Below, one piece after another: positions 11,001 through 26,000 of a stretch of DNA of 64,000 nucleotides. How positions within the stretch are numbered: the stretch's first letter is position 1; each line of letters starts with the position of its first letter. Source of the stretch: Syngnathus acus (lineage: Eukaryota > Chordata > Actinopteri > Syngnathiformes > Syngnathidae); the NCBI RefSeq assembly GCF_901709675.1, contig NC_051092.1:11426491-11490490 (forward strand). Reading direction: 5' to 3'. A model generated the notes under the pieces. The model ran no database searches, was not told where the DNA came from, and saw only the letters and a list, made by a program, of their open reading frames with translations. The position numbers and the translations under genes are program-made.

Positions 11001-14000
11001 GCGAGTGCTAAGAAATAGTTTATTTTGCTAGCTTGTTAAAAAAGAAGTGTGGTTTAAATGTGTATTAATCAAGTGGGAGGGCTCAAATTATTTCCCAGTC
11101 CATGAGTCTGAATAGAATAAGAGATACAAAATTGGATGGATGGTAGGAACTAAAGTATTATTTACAGGAGTGTCCCAAGACTTTTGTCTGACTGCAGCAG
11201 TGGTGTCCAAACTATGGTACAAACTATGCGACCCTGACCAGGACTATGTCTGCTGCAAATGATAACAAAATAAATGCATAATATACATTCATACAGCTCT
11301 GTATTATCAAGCTTTTCTTAATATGCAGAGCAACAATTTACTATTAAAATAGTAACTACAGTTCTCTTCAGAAGAGAATGCTCAAAATTAATAAATAGAA
11401 TGGTTTGCTCCGCTTACTGCTCTGTGTCAAGGTCCAATTTGCCAACACGTCCCATTACTGATCCCGGAGTAAACACTGCTTTAAAGGCTGTCAGTCAATG
11501 ACAGATTGCTGTTGTTAATGCACCGACTTTTGAAATTTGCTCAGTGCAGTGGCGGATCTATTCCAATGGGATACAGGGCAATGGACCCCCCCCCCCCCCC
11601 CCCCGAAATCATAAGAACTCCTAAACTATTAGCCATATCATCTTTAAGAGAAAGCTGTGATGTGGCAAAAGTCAAAATTGCAAGATCATTATAGTTTGTA
11701 CACCCCTGGCCTGCAGTGCCCTGTAAATAAAACAAACATACAGAGATGCACTCGTCCGACAGGGCGTACACGTCATTGAGCAAAATCTCCTTGAGATAAG
11801 GGCACGCTTCTGAGATGTAACTGAAACCCGTCGCCGTCATCTACGAGAAAGACAGAGAACAAACATATGTCTTCACTGGAATGTGAGTCATCCTCGCTTC
11901 TCACACCCACTATTGGGGCCCCATAAAATGAAAACATATACATCTGGTAGTGAGCATAACTGAATGTGTTGTCGTGTAAGCACATGGCGAGCGGGTGGGC
12001 TTATTCAACAAGCCCGACCTTCCTCCCCTCCTTCCTTCCTTCCTTCCCTCTTAGCTCATTTTGAGTGAGGAACAAGAGGGGACACGTGCAAACAAGGAGC
12101 GGAGCACTTGGATTCTTCCAATCCTTTTGGATCATCTCACTAAATACAGTATACTCGGGAGCCCGGAAGACTCACCTGGGAGCAGCCTGACAGGTCTAGG
12201 TGGAGAAGATTGTGGCAGCCCATTCCCAAGCTCAGGTACTGAAAACCCTCATCTGTCATTTTATGGCAGTAGGCCAAGCTCAGGTATTGAAGATTGATGC
12301 AGTTACTGTTGGGCAAAATGTTGAAATCAATCCATTTAAAACATTTTTGAATTAACAACATTAGATGTGGTCTCTATTCAAAACAACAATTAGTGAAATC
12401 AATAACTAGTATCTGTTTTTTTCATTCACAAAAGGGTGTCTTTAAAGTTTTAAGTCTGCTTTAGTTAAGTGTATTTCTTACACAAACATGGAAACTACTT
12501 TGTTGTATCGGCACCATACAATTACGATATAGTGTCACGTGGCAAAGAATCCAATCAAGACATAATTTTCAATTAAAAAAAATATCTTAAATTTAAGAGG
12601 CAAGCCCTGGTGGGCTGGAACGTGGCATTGGGAAGCCTGTGTGTGAGTATCAAGGCATGAGCTGCGGGCAACAGCAGCTAGCCGATTATCATAGCAAATT
12701 TGAATGTTTTTTCGAAAACAAGAAAAACATATTTTCAACGAGATAATTGGAAAGTAGCTGAGAAATTATGTTTTTAGGAAAATGGACGTTGCAACGCTGT
12801 AGATTTGAGATCAGTACACATTTTAAGTAGAAGATAAAGATTAGGGTGCGAATCTAAGCGTTGGATGTCAGACAAGTGTAGGCCCCCCCTTATTCGAGGA
12901 GTATTTTTTTTCATAGTATAAAAATAATGTGTTGCAGTAGGTTGGAGAAAAGTGTGTTTTCATTGACAAAGGATGATCCACTTTATGGAATGAAAGTAAA
13001 AAAGCCACGGAGGTTCAAGCGGTGAGTCAGTATTGCTCAAGATGTGTTTCATAGTTAAAATGTATATCCATAAATATTTTTTTTACCTTCAAAACCCCAT
13101 TCATTGTTTTGTTTTTGATGCTTTATAGTTTGAGAAGTAATAAAAGCAAAAAATATTAGCAACAGTCAAAGTTCAACTTGACATTTTTCTATTTACAATA
13201 TGCTAGTTTTTGGTCAGATTCCATTGTTTCTGGTGGAATCAACCCATGTTCTCCTTGTGGTTACGAAAGAATTGAAAAAGAAACAAATATTTTGTGGTGA
13301 AAGAAGAGTTAATTCTTTCTTTTGGTATGTTTGGTGTGACAGAACATGATATTGTGTGGCTCTTGGGAAATCTGTCAGAATGTTCTAAAACAGCTGACAG
13401 TGAATGATAAAAGTGATTTTGAGCGTAGTGTGGTTGGGAATCACAGGAATAATTGATCAATTAAGACATTTGGCTCCTAGACCCATAACCCTTTCTCTTC
13501 TCAAGACATTTAGACAATTATATGTGTCCAATTTTGCGGTAGCATGTTTGGGAAAAGCTCTGTTCTGTTCTGTTCCAGTCGAAATGATTTATTGCTAGAA
13601 TAATCACGTCGCATAAATCTATCCACAATGGCAATTATGCCATTTGTTTTGCGTCTGTGCTCAAGTCAAAAGCGGCACATCTGTTCCTCTCCTTCTCAGT
13701 ATTCACGCTGGCGGCGAGTGAGCTGTTCTCACACGTGAAAGGCGAAGTAAAAAAAAAAAAAAAAACGCTGCTGGGCTCCACGTTGGGAAAAAAGTATGCA
13801 TATGAGTGGTGAGTTCTGGGAAGCTGAAGGCAAGGCTCCAGCAATAAAAGGATTAGCGTGCTAATATGTGGTACTGTTTACCTGGCCAGCTCTCTGAGGG
13901 TGACATCTGTCAAGAGCGTATCGGAAAGGTTCAGGTAGAGCAGAGAATTGCAGCCTTCCACAATTGATTCAATCATGGCGTCCTGTCAAAGCACACACCA

Positions 14001-17000
14001 TCACGTCATATGTATTTTATACTCAAGTGAGTCTCTGCCAAACAGCTGGGGTTACTTCCGTATAGTCTGTCATTTTTGGGAGCTTAAGCTCTAGTCTAGG
14101 GCAAAGGTGTCAAACTAGCACCTCATGTATGAAGGATTCCCAGCCACTGTGTTGCTTAGAATCATCAGGTACTGCGGGAAAGTATGCAATTTCACTGAAT
14201 TTGTCCAAATACAGCTGTGCCTTGAGATACAAGAGAGGAATTTGTTGAGATATGTGATAATTATTATTTTTTTTTTTCCAAGAAGAGGTCGTTTTTATGT
14301 ATGTATGTTTTTACATTACATTACTAACGTGTTCTGTTTTTTTTTTTCTTTTTTGGGGGGGGAGAGACTGGATTTAGTATTATAGATTATTAAATCTATA
14401 TATATTTTTAGTATTTCCATTTATTTGAATAAGGAAAGATGACTTGGGATATGAGTATTCATGCATGATCCAGGAATTACTAAACTTGTATCTCAAGGCA
14501 CCACTGTACTATAAGTAGTTGGTCACCTAATCAGAATTGCGACAGGTTGTTATTTTCAGATGATCAATATTCGGTGAAGAGGTAAACTTTAAATGGTCAA
14601 CAAACGCCAAAATAATTCCGAGGTACAAAGATGCTCCCAAATGCAACAACGATTGCATAGTTTTAGATTACACAATGTAATATTCCAAATTCATGTGGTG
14701 GAGTGAAAAAGAAAACCGATTGGGATTCCATAAAAATTCTTGTCGTGCATTCAAGCTGCAACTTATTAAAATGACTGTACGGGGCGTATCCGGACATAAT
14801 ATGAACAACATAAAAAAGGAGATCATGCGTTCCCTTGGGCAAGTTGAACGTTGAAAGAAAAGAGGAGGTATGGTGACCATTAGCAACAACCAAAACAAAA
14901 GCACTGCATGTTTCAAGTCGACATGCAGTAAGAAGAACAATCGTCAAAAATGACATCACCCAGACAACTATCCCAACAAGATTTGGCCTGCTGTACTGAG
15001 TGGATAGTGTATAAAATAAGTACATCAGTAAGAATACTTTTGTGACTCTGTGGAACGCATAAGTTGGGGCCAAACATTTAGTCTATGAACAAACAGTGTG
15101 GCTCAGCGTCTGACAAACAACCTCCAATGAAACTGTATAACTGTTTTTCTCCAAAACAAAAAATGCTTATGTTTTTCTTCCTAAAAATACAGAAAGCATA
15201 AGATGTTTCCTTTTAAAACTCCTTAACTGTGTTCTTTACACAAAACACGTGTTGTTCTCACCGTGATATTAAAACACTCAGACACGTTGAGCTCTTGAAG
15301 ATTTCTGCATTCACCTGGAATAGAAACAAAAGGAAAGTTTGTAAACAAATGGGAATCCAGCACATCTCTTCATTTGTTTTTGGCTGGACTACATCTAGTG
15401 CATGAATGTGGATACTAGATTTTTGTTTTGTCAAATCAGATTTCAGACAGTGATTTCAGATGATGTCAGATTTTTCCCCAACCCTAATTGTTTGGTTAGA
15501 GCAAAATTCTTAATGTCAACTTTGAGTAGCAAAATGCAATTGTAATAGTAATTTGCACACATCGGTACATTTGATAAAAAGTTTTTGTCAAGATTAATAT
15601 CTCTTGTGAACTGCTTCCAATGATGTATGTGATACAGATCTGTTGTTTTTGAACAGTGGTGGTTTTCAATAAGCAACAGTCAAAGTTGTAAAACATTCAT
15701 GTGTGGAAATATTGTTGTAAGGCTATAAATACACATTTGGGTGTTCCTCGACTCTTACGCAACATGCCGTCCACAGCTGCACTCCATCAAAAGTTACAAC
15801 ATTTGTCCTAGGTTTTGACCCATTCAAAATCCTCATTATTAGATCCAAAACAACTTTGTTTGACTCCACAGCCCTCCCGAGAGAAAAGAAAGAGAGCGAG
15901 AGAGAGGGTTTTGAAAAAGCTGCAGGTTCCAGCATGCGCGTGACCTCCTCTTTCATCGTGGTCTCCCTGCTCCTGCTTCTGCTGCTGTTCCCGTTTGTCG
16001 AAATGAAACGACGGGGCAAAGGTCTCAAAAGAGCAAGAAACAAGCTGGCGCGGGACAGGTGAGCAACATGCATCCTTTGGTCCCATTACATGTTTGGGAA
16101 ATGTTATTTGCCGTAGAAATTCCAAAGAATGCATGCTATGTTGAATATTACTGTGCAAAAGACACCCATCTGGATTTTTTTAACGTATGGTGCTATTTGG
16201 CCAAGTAGGTAATAGTTCATTTGTGTGGTTCTTCTAAATCAATTTACACAGCAAAACATGGGCTTGAAAAACAAGAAATGAAGAATATATGACACAATTT
16301 AAACATTATCTGCCAAACATAACAGGACAATTTGACTTGGCAAAACTTTTTAAAACAAGACTACATAGCGAGCCTAAAAAAACAAAAAGCTGGTGTCTTG
16401 AAAATAACTAATGTGTTTTTACTACCTCCGCTTTTAGAATTGTGGTGTTTGTTATTTTAAGATAAACTTTGCCTAACCAGTAATAAAATGTCAATAACAA
16501 GTTATAAATTTCCTAATAGTATTTTTAAGGGGGGGGTGTTCTTACACAACAAGAAATGGTAAGAAGAAATATACAAGCATATTTTGACTAGATTTGAGAT
16601 CAGAGTTTTTAGTTTTTCAGTTGCACTTATTCAAGACGATATATCTAGTCAGAGTAAGATAAGAGCATTTTTGAACTCTTTCCAAACCTAGGTTGTGGTT
16701 CTCCCAGCTAACTTTGACAAAGTTGTCTTGGGGTTCATTTGCAGTCAATGACCTGACAGTTAAAGAGGGTTGCCTTTAATTAGTTTGGATCTCAAGCATA
16801 TTTCACATTGGAAAAGAAACATCTGCTGACTTTGTTGCACCTGTTGGAACCTCAATTCCAAGATAACTCTTACTTTATGTTTAAAATTAGCGCAATAGTT
16901 CTGTAAATGTTTTTGGCGTGTAACTTGAAAAACATGTAAGTTCGGGAACTAGTTAGTCAAAAGTACAAAAAAAAATTTGATTTCAGGCTACAAAATGAAT

Positions 17001-20000
17001 GATCATAGGACTTTTGTGGGGGTTTAAATTCATGTTGCTCACAACTTGTTTAACCCGATTACTTCATTCACTTTTTTGAATTGTGTATAAATCCTCAGGG
17101 TGAGAGGCGCCGGCCGTCACGGCAGATCCGACCCCCCAAGACCGGGCAACTGCACAGAATCATTAGAGTCCGGACGTATCTTTGCGGACTGCCAGGATAG
17201 TCGCCTCACTTCCATTCCCCGACCTCAGATCTGGTCCAGAGCGCCCAAGTTTCTCCTCTTAGCACGTAATAGGATCAAAGTCCTCCGAGATGAAGCCTTC
17301 GCCGGCTACGAGAGTCTAACCAGTCTGGACTTGCAGCAGAATCACATCTCGTTGGTGGAGGAGGGGGCCTTTGAGGGGTTGACTCGACTCACAACTTTGC
17401 TGCTACAGCACAACCGTCTGACTTCGCTGAGCGAGGAAGCCCTCATCCCCATGCCCAACCTCCTCTACCTGCGCTTCTATGATAATCCCTTGCATTGTCA
17501 TTGTGACATGGACAGTCTCGTACAAACCCTTCAAGTCCCAAGCAACCGGAATCTAGGAAATCATGCCAGGTGAGGCTTCCCAGTAGATGTAGGGATGTAA
17601 ACATACTTTGGTGGATTATTTACTTATATTTTTCAGACCACTTTTTAGTTTTACTCCCTTCATTAGAAAACACATGCATCTGTACTTGTTGAAAATAGGC
17701 TCACTACTTTTTTCAACCTCAAAGGACGGGAAAAAAAACATAACGAGAGTTGTGATTTTAATTGATTGATTATTAATTGAACTCCCTGGGATTCAGGAAG
17801 CATAAAAAATAGTGTCAGACGCAAAACAAACAAAAACAAACGGGTCCAGTGGATATAGAAAGTCACCACACCCCTGTTTAAATGCCAGTTTTTTTGTGGT
17901 AACAAATGAGACCATGATAAATAATTTCAAAACTTTTTAACGTGGCCAATCCCTTGTCCAACTCCACTGAAAATAAATCTCCCCAACACGTGAAAAAATG
18001 AGTTATGGTCTTAGAGGATAAATTGTTGACTTTTCACGGCAACACCCTGACGAGCTCTGTTCTAACTAGTCTCTTCTATAAAGTTTCATTCACAGTCTGT
18101 GAACGAAAATTTATAGAGGCAAGTCTGATGAAATGAAGGCTGAGCCTTTTGACAATGAATCCATTTTGGCGCAAACACAACACTGCTCATCAGTGAAAGT
18201 ATGTTTAAGTTTCGTAAAATGCGTTTCAGTCTGTGCCTTTTTTACTTTCAAGAAGTTAAATCAGTCCAACTTTTATTCGTTTTTTTTATTTACGCAAGTA
18301 TCTGTTGTTCTACCGAGAGTGTGAGTACTTCTTACATCTCTGATAAGAAGACACAAACGTAATTTTTTTTTGGTCATATTTCTCTTTAAAGGTGTGCAGA
18401 GCCCCTCAGGTTCAAAGGCAAAAAGTTGAAGCGGCTTGACCCCGAGCTGCTTTGCAAGAAGATAGACCCGGACGAAAAGCCGCAGGGCGACCAGACTGAC
18501 CCCAATGATGTGTTCGAGCCAATTCACTTTCAAAACAAACCAGATGCCACCACATCCTGCCACACGTATTACTTCCCTCAAGTACGCGTGGACTGCAGTA
18601 ACCGAGGCAAGTCTTTTATCGCCAATGGATTCCGCTGATCACTGCGGTTACCGGGCACCTTGCCGAGTGCACACATGTTTCTTATGTAATAAAAAGCAAT
18701 CCTGAGCCATTCCTCACAAGGGCGCTGCATGATGGGACAATGTCGCATGAATGGAATGAGTATACTCGTTATCCTCAAAGAAATTCCAGAGGATGTGTCT
18801 GTGTGGAAACGTAATCACTGCAAAACTCCACAATATTGCAAAAATATTGATATCTTGAATTCGATATTGACGATAGAAAAATCTGCGTGAGAGTGAAGCA
18901 ACAAAACCTGAAAGCCAATATGGCAAGGGACGACTGTACTTGCTTTGGGACAAGTCCATTGTAAATACACAAGCGCCACCGCATATGGGACAAATTAACA
19001 TTCGAACCGATGAAGAATGCAATCATCTCTCACTCGTTTCCTCTCGTCTTGATCTACAGGTCTAACCGAGGTGCCTGCTGGTATTCCCGAGGACGCCGTC
19101 CAAATTGATCTCTCCCATAATTCCATCCGTCATCTCAAGGCCAAGAGTTTCCATGGAGCAAAACGTTTGAAAAGGCTGAACCTCAGCCACAACAACATGG
19201 AGCGGATCGACACAGGTAAACAGCGTACACTACTCGCAATATGTCTGGGAGAGTCGTCTTAAGAATAAAATTTCAAGATAAACCTAAAATGTACCATAAT
19301 TATTGGTGAACTTAATGTGACCTTATGAAAACCTTTGATTGGGCATGTCTAATTGGCCTGTAGTTTCAGTAGAGTATACCAAACTTGCAGTTCTCTAATG
19401 AGGAGCTGAACAGATTTTCTTCGTTTTGTCCATGTAAATTTCCAAGCTCGTCCACTTGTCTCTCCATGACTCTTCCAGTCAATAGCTCTATTGCCACCTG
19501 CTGATGGCCTTGAAGTTCAGTTCCCACTATTTTGGAAACCTCCAATTTGTTGGTGATAAATCATTAGATGGTGTCTTGGCCTCAGCGCTATATAAATCCA
19601 ATGCAGCATTATTATTATTTAAAAAATGTAAAGAGTATCGTGTTTTGATATGATTTCTAACTGAATAAAGACACTGGTCTATTCAAGGTGCTTGTTGGAA
19701 GAGAAAAAGAAATACTGAATCATTAAAGAGTTTGACATGAATGTTCAAAGGTTTAGAGAAAATTAAAGTTTTACCCAAAAGCACCATATCCAGACATCTT
19801 TGAAGTGTTACTACAGCTACAGTAACAAAGCAACCAATTTCACAGCATGTGTTTGATACAGGATAACACAAAAAGGCTTTTTTGTGTGCTTTTCCTGGAG
19901 CAGCCAAGACTTTTAGGGGAAAGTTTTACTTCTGCTAGAAACCTGTTTCTAATTTTCCCCTTTTAGAGACCATTAGCTTCCTCTGAAAATATGAAGGAGC

Positions 20001-23000
20001 TGAATTGGATTACATGAAAAAAAATAACCCACAAGCTTCCACTCCAGCAGGCCGAGTTTGATTGACCTGGTGCTTACTGGTCACAGTAACTGGTTGTGGT
20101 GGGTAAACAATATGCACTTGTGTACTTCTCCAGTTTCCTTCTTCGGGCTCCTGCACCTCCATGAGTTGGACCTGTCAGACAACAGCCTGCACTTTATCCA
20201 GTATAGCGTTCTTGAAGACCTCTACTTCCTGTCCAAGCTGAAGCTGGGGGGAAACCCCTGGGTGTGCGATTACAGGTGGGGCTTACATTTTTGGTGTCTG
20301 CTGGTACAGCTCTCTGGTTTTCATGTTGGTTAAACACAACCTCTCACTTGTCTAAATGTAATCTTTTCAGGCAAAACCAAATCCATTATAAGGTTTCCAG
20401 TATTTAGGGAGGTAAAAGCATTGGAATCCATCCATTTTCGATGGCGTTTGTCCTCATTAGCGTTGCGGATGATTTGAAGCCTATCCCAGATAACTGAGCG
20501 AGAGGCGCCAGCCAATCACAGGTCACATATGGCACTATGAGGATGGATTTGAAAGAAGCAGTTGCGTTGCTATTATAGCTTAAGTTCAATGGGACAGCAC
20601 TGCTGATTGTGAAGACAGACTTGTGGGAGGTGTAACCAACATGAATACCACAGATGTCTCCTATTTGTCTCAATATATCCAAATAGAAAAAGGAAGTAAA
20701 ACTAAGAACCATTTGCAGGATCCACTACATAGTGTATTGGCTTCGACTGCACCCGGTGGTGAGGCACTCCGGCTTAGTGTGCCGCTCGCCTCCCGAATAC
20801 ACGGGTGAGAGTGTGGAGGAGTACGTGCACGCCTACAACCGAGGGTGTCCCAAAGACAGGCAGCAGAGTCAACGAGACCAAGATGAGGAGGACGAGCTGC
20901 TTTGGAACTCTCTGGAAGAGGTGCAGGGCGAGCCGGAGGAGGAAATGGAGCCGAGCCACTTGAGACAGCCTCAGAAGTACCAGATTATTAGACTGTCTTG
21001 AAGGGAAAAGGCTCTGGATGGCTTCTGTTTCTAACTTTCCCCACTTGCTTTCCATATGTCAACTAGTCTGTATCAGATGAAGAATCTACTTATGTGGTGT
21101 GTAACCCCCCCCCCCCCAAAATGGGAATAACCTCAAATCTGTTTTAAAAAAAAGGTAATAATTGACAGATTTATCGGGGAACTGTTCATTTTCCAATGGT
21201 GTATAATTATTACAATTGTCACAATATTGTTACTTAATACAATCAAATGTTGCAATAAAAAACATTTTTGGACTTATGTGGAAAACCTTGTCGATTAATT
21301 ACTTAATTTGTTGCTCGGCGGTGGCGTTTTCTATTCTGTTAGCATGAATGGACGTTTATGCAAAGTTGTATCGTTTAAATATCTGCGTGGTTCTCTTTGA
21401 TGATTACTTGAATTGAACTGGGAGTGGCAATAACTAAATCGCACGGCACATGCATTATGTAAAATTAATATTTCAAGGGCTTGTCGATAAACAACTGTGT
21501 CTTTGGAGAGCCTGGCCACCATTCAAATTTGAAATTACACAAAGTAAATAATTTGTTATTGAGTGAGTGAGTTCCAACAATGAGTTTTGTTGGATGCTGT
21601 GATTAGCCTGAACTAACACTGTTAGCTTCTGAAACTAAGTGCAGTACTTGACTGTCAATGCGGCGGTGGTGCTGTAGGAAGAGGACACTCACCAATATGT
21701 TTCAAACTGTACCATTGTAAGGAAGAGCAGCCACGCAAATTCAGATGAATCACAAAGGGACGGAAATTAAGCAGGACATGCTTCATGGTGTCATCTGTTA
21801 TCCAGCGCTTATCCACCGAGACGTTGATCTGAGCGGGTTGAAATGAACTTATATCAATATAACAAATTATGTGTGACGGGCTACCAGTTTGAGACACAAA
21901 TCTGAAATATCAAATTTGCCTAAACTACCTTCGATCATGTTATTATTACAGTATATGGTGTTATTAATAATTAATGGTACTCATTAATAAAAAGACACGA
22001 ATCATGTTAATGAATGTCTACATGTGTTTACATTTTCAAATGATCACGTGGACAATATTTGCAACCAAAAAATAATAAAAAATCACCAAGACTCATGGCT
22101 TTGGTGAGCTATTTTTAGAACGGTCCTGCGTGTAACTCATGTGGTCCTTGGGGGTTGCTCGGGGGCACTATGTTGCTGACCCCTGCACCATCACGTGTAT
22201 TGTACAAACCTTACTCCACAGAGTGCCCGTATGGATGAGACTTCTCCAACTGCAGCACACTTCTGAACAGCTCAGCAGGTCTCGTAGGCCCAAATACTGG
22301 AATATCTGCCAGTAAAAAAAAAATTGTAGTCCCTTGAATTACATGTTTAACTTGCACCGTGACCAAGCTTGTAACTCAATGCAATTGTGTATAAAATCAA
22401 TTTTGCTCCCTGAACAGGATAAGCGGCGTAGAAAATGGATGGATTGATGCTTTAGACAATTTGAATTCTAACACAATTCACTTCGTCTATCCCCTTCAAA
22501 CATTGCTCCATCCATCTCATTTCCAGTAACTATCAATTAACAAGCAAACAAAGGCAAACATAGGCCTACTGCTCCGCATTGCCAGAAAATTTGAGGCACC
22601 CCCCCAAAAAAACCCCACAAGGGTTTCATTGTTCCCGCTCAGTCAATAAAAAATGACATACTCATACACAGACCCATAAAACTGAGGCTCACTATGTGTG
22701 TGTGTGTGTGTATGTGAGAGTGCAGGCGTGTGTGCAGAGAAATTTTTAATTGATCATACACAACGCCAATGCAACAACAACAATGCCTGCCCAGTGCCCA
22801 CTCATCAAGTGTGAAATGAAACAACACCCACAAATCTTTTGCTTTCTATCTTTTCTGTAAAATGCTAAATAGACGTTAGACCACACTGTCTGAAACACTT
22901 TTTAAAAAAATAGTGGTACACCTCCCATCCAATCTAAACACATTCATTGTTAAATATGTATTTTAACCACAGTGTAAACATTGGAACACGATTAAAAAAT

Positions 23001-26000
23001 CGCAAGGATAAACTGTACATGGATGGGCTTTCAATAGGCGGGGTCCCGTAGGGTGACGTGAGCTCACTAAATTTGTGTGCGAGTGTCTAGCTGTAAGCTG
23101 TGACTGACAGCTGTTTGAGATTTGTCGCATGCATGTGTAATTGAAGAATATGAAAACTTTGAAGGCTTCTATTACTGTGAGCAGTTCAATGGCTTTTCCA
23201 GTTGCACAGTCACAGTATGAACTTGCGCAACCTGCTTCTCGAGTGACAACTGCCAACACACAGACAGCGGCACACAGACAGATGGACATACAGCACATAA
23301 GGGTTATATTTCTTGTTTGGTGAAATGTTCACTATTTTTCAAAGTGCTGCTTATTAGGAAGTGAGTTGAATTAAGTTTAATGCCACCATAAAGAGCTCAT
23401 ATCTCAAGTTTGCACTCGCAGTTAAAGAAAAAAAAAAAAAACATCCATCTAATGGTTTGTATCTTGAGTAACTTGTACGTCGGATCACTCGTATCTGAAG
23501 GTAGCACTCTATTGTCTTTATAGCTCCTTGTTTTCACAGTTTCATTAGGCAGAAGACCATGGTCGTCATGGCAACAAAAGCTGCACTCAGTAATATCAAC
23601 AGAACAGGAAATATATACGGAGTGGAGTCAAATTATTGATGCTTGGAAAGTTTTGATAAAAGTGACAGCTGGGAACTGTTTTAAATTTTGGAGGGGGGAA
23701 AAAAAAAGCAAACAACCTGCAGGGAAATGTGGCCGGGCAAGGCTGAGAGCCAGTCGCATCCTTCCCCAATCTGGCTTTGCTGGCGCTCCATCGCCAGTTC
23801 ATTTTGAAGCTTCTGCAACATCAAGCGCACATGGTTGAACTTTTTTGCCTTTAAAAACTCAATGTTTAATTGTCTTTTTTTTTTTGGTGTCAGTTTTACA
23901 GTAAACTTCAACTGGATGTGACAAATTAAAAGCTTGAAGCAAGCACACTTAGCCCCCTTTTTTGGAGCACTGTAAGACCAAGTCTTTTTGTTTCCTTATC
24001 GATTGTTGCACAATTATTTATCATTCCTTGAAAATATGAGAACAGATCCTAAGGAATACTTTTAAGAAGTGTTTTAAATGTGCATAGAGCATGGGAGGAG
24101 TAAAACTATTAAGAAATGTTTACTTTTGGATAGTCTTAATGTAGATTTTGACCAATTGTGGGTGGTTCAGGAACATCTCCACACAAGAAGCATGATTCAA
24201 ATGTTCAAATGCGCTTGTACCTTAAAGTAATCCTTGGTCCTCTGTGAGTCCCTAACAATGTCCTTCCATGCGGTTATGATGCGTTTGAGGACGCAGGCTG
24301 TCAGAATTCCCACCAATTTACGCACCGCCTCTAGTTGGTGGGATCAAAACAGAAGAGAAGAGATGATGAAAACATCAGCAAGCGCTGGACAGAATGAGTC
24401 ACAGTGGGGAAGATTGTCAAGCAAAGCTTTCATTTTTGGACACATATTTTTCCTACGATGGAGTGAAAAATGTTTTGCATCCACGTACCAACCCGTGACT
24501 CCTTCTTCAGCTTGACCCAGCGCAGCCATGCAAGGAAAGGCACCAGCTTTTTTCGCCTCTCATAATGTTCTATTGCAATTTGCGTCTTTTGAGACAGTGC
24601 GCAAGCATCTGCCACGCTGGCGTCGGTGAACTCCTTCCATCTCCTGCTCAACCACAATACCACACGCAAACACAGTTCATCAATAACTCATAGAAAACAA
24701 ACACAGCTGATCAATGAATAATTGAAAATAATGATCAGATTTCGGAAGATGGATCCCCTTTCACTTGAGTAACAATATTTGTGAATATTTTAGTCATATC
24801 TATCCACCGAAGCGGTGAGACAGACCCTAAATAAAATATGAGTGCTTATTTCATAAAGCGGTTCAGAAAACGGATTGATGGACAAAATTTAGATTGCAAT
24901 GCATTTTCTTTCTCAGAACTCTTTCCAGTGGTAAACTGTGACATGAGTGGCTCTGAAGTCATTGCCATGCACAATCTCGAGTAAACTCATCACGAGGCTC
25001 GACCTCCGCAGCGCCAACAGCTGCCTGCAATCAACAAATTGCAGTCAGTGGGAGCTGAATGCAAGTTGGACTGTTTTTGTCATCACTGCCCTTTTTTTTG
25101 CTTGCATTTGTTTTTTGGCGCATGCAAAAGGGCTGCCACTTTTTGTGGAGACTTTGCTGCCACTGTTGGAGCTGGGGTGGAACCTGTCATGGCTGCTCTG
25201 TTAGGGTAAAGGCATGTACACTGCATGTTTAACAACCAACAGCATGTCTGGCTAACAAACATTGTTTTGTCTTTATAGGCTTATTTGGATTTCCTTTCTG
25301 TTGTTGGTCTGCTTTGGTCTTTCTTCTCAAAATGGTAAGACCGCTTCTGTTTTACACTTTTGTGTCAATCAAAAGGGGATCACGGTGGACTTGTTCCGAG
25401 GAGCTGGGTTCAAAAATCCAAATGTGCTTCTTAGAAAGGAAGTACTTTAATACATGTAGAGTTAATCTCATGTTTAATTTAGCTAACATTTCCTGGTTTT
25501 GATATCAGTAATGGCAACTGTGATTTAATCTGATCCAAGATTACAAATTTATATTAACATGAAAATTAATGAGCAGTGTTCAAGCATTTTGAATTTTGCA
25601 TGTTCTCTCCATGCTTGTGAGTTTCTGCGGGCCGCATTCCAAAAACTTGCATACTGCATACCAAGTAACACAAAATCAAGTGAACTCTCATTGCGCATTG
25701 TCATACAGAATGAATGTTTGCAATTAAGCTGAATCATAACTTAATGGATCAATGGATGGAGACAAAAAAAGCCTCAAAATTCAATACAAGGTTGCAGTTT
25801 TCCCATTGCAGTGGGACAGTAAGCTGTATGGTACACAACCACTTGGTCTGCCGCTAAAAATCACCTAATGTAATTTTTTTATGATGTTCCACTTGATAAT
25901 TTGAATGTGGTGTCTGTTTAATGCTGCCAGGTTTCAAGGTAGATGCATCAACTAGCTACCCAAGGGTACTTGATCGACAAAATCAGGACTCTGTTGCTCC

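Noticed and set aside
14663-15073. 136-codon hydrophobic minus-strand frame
   Set aside because: It lies in FBXL13 intron 10 with no start context, no domain and no flanking splice sites of matching phase; probably chance or repeat-derived.
15808-16158. Minus-strand frames over LRRC17 exon 1
   Set aside because: Antisense to the signal-peptide exon, not spliced in phase with FBXL13, and no family match.
24947-25204. 85-codon plus-strand frame just before the nested secreted gene
   Set aside because: It overlaps the proposed first exon in another frame; only the short ATG frame at 25189 splices in phase to the signal-peptide exon.
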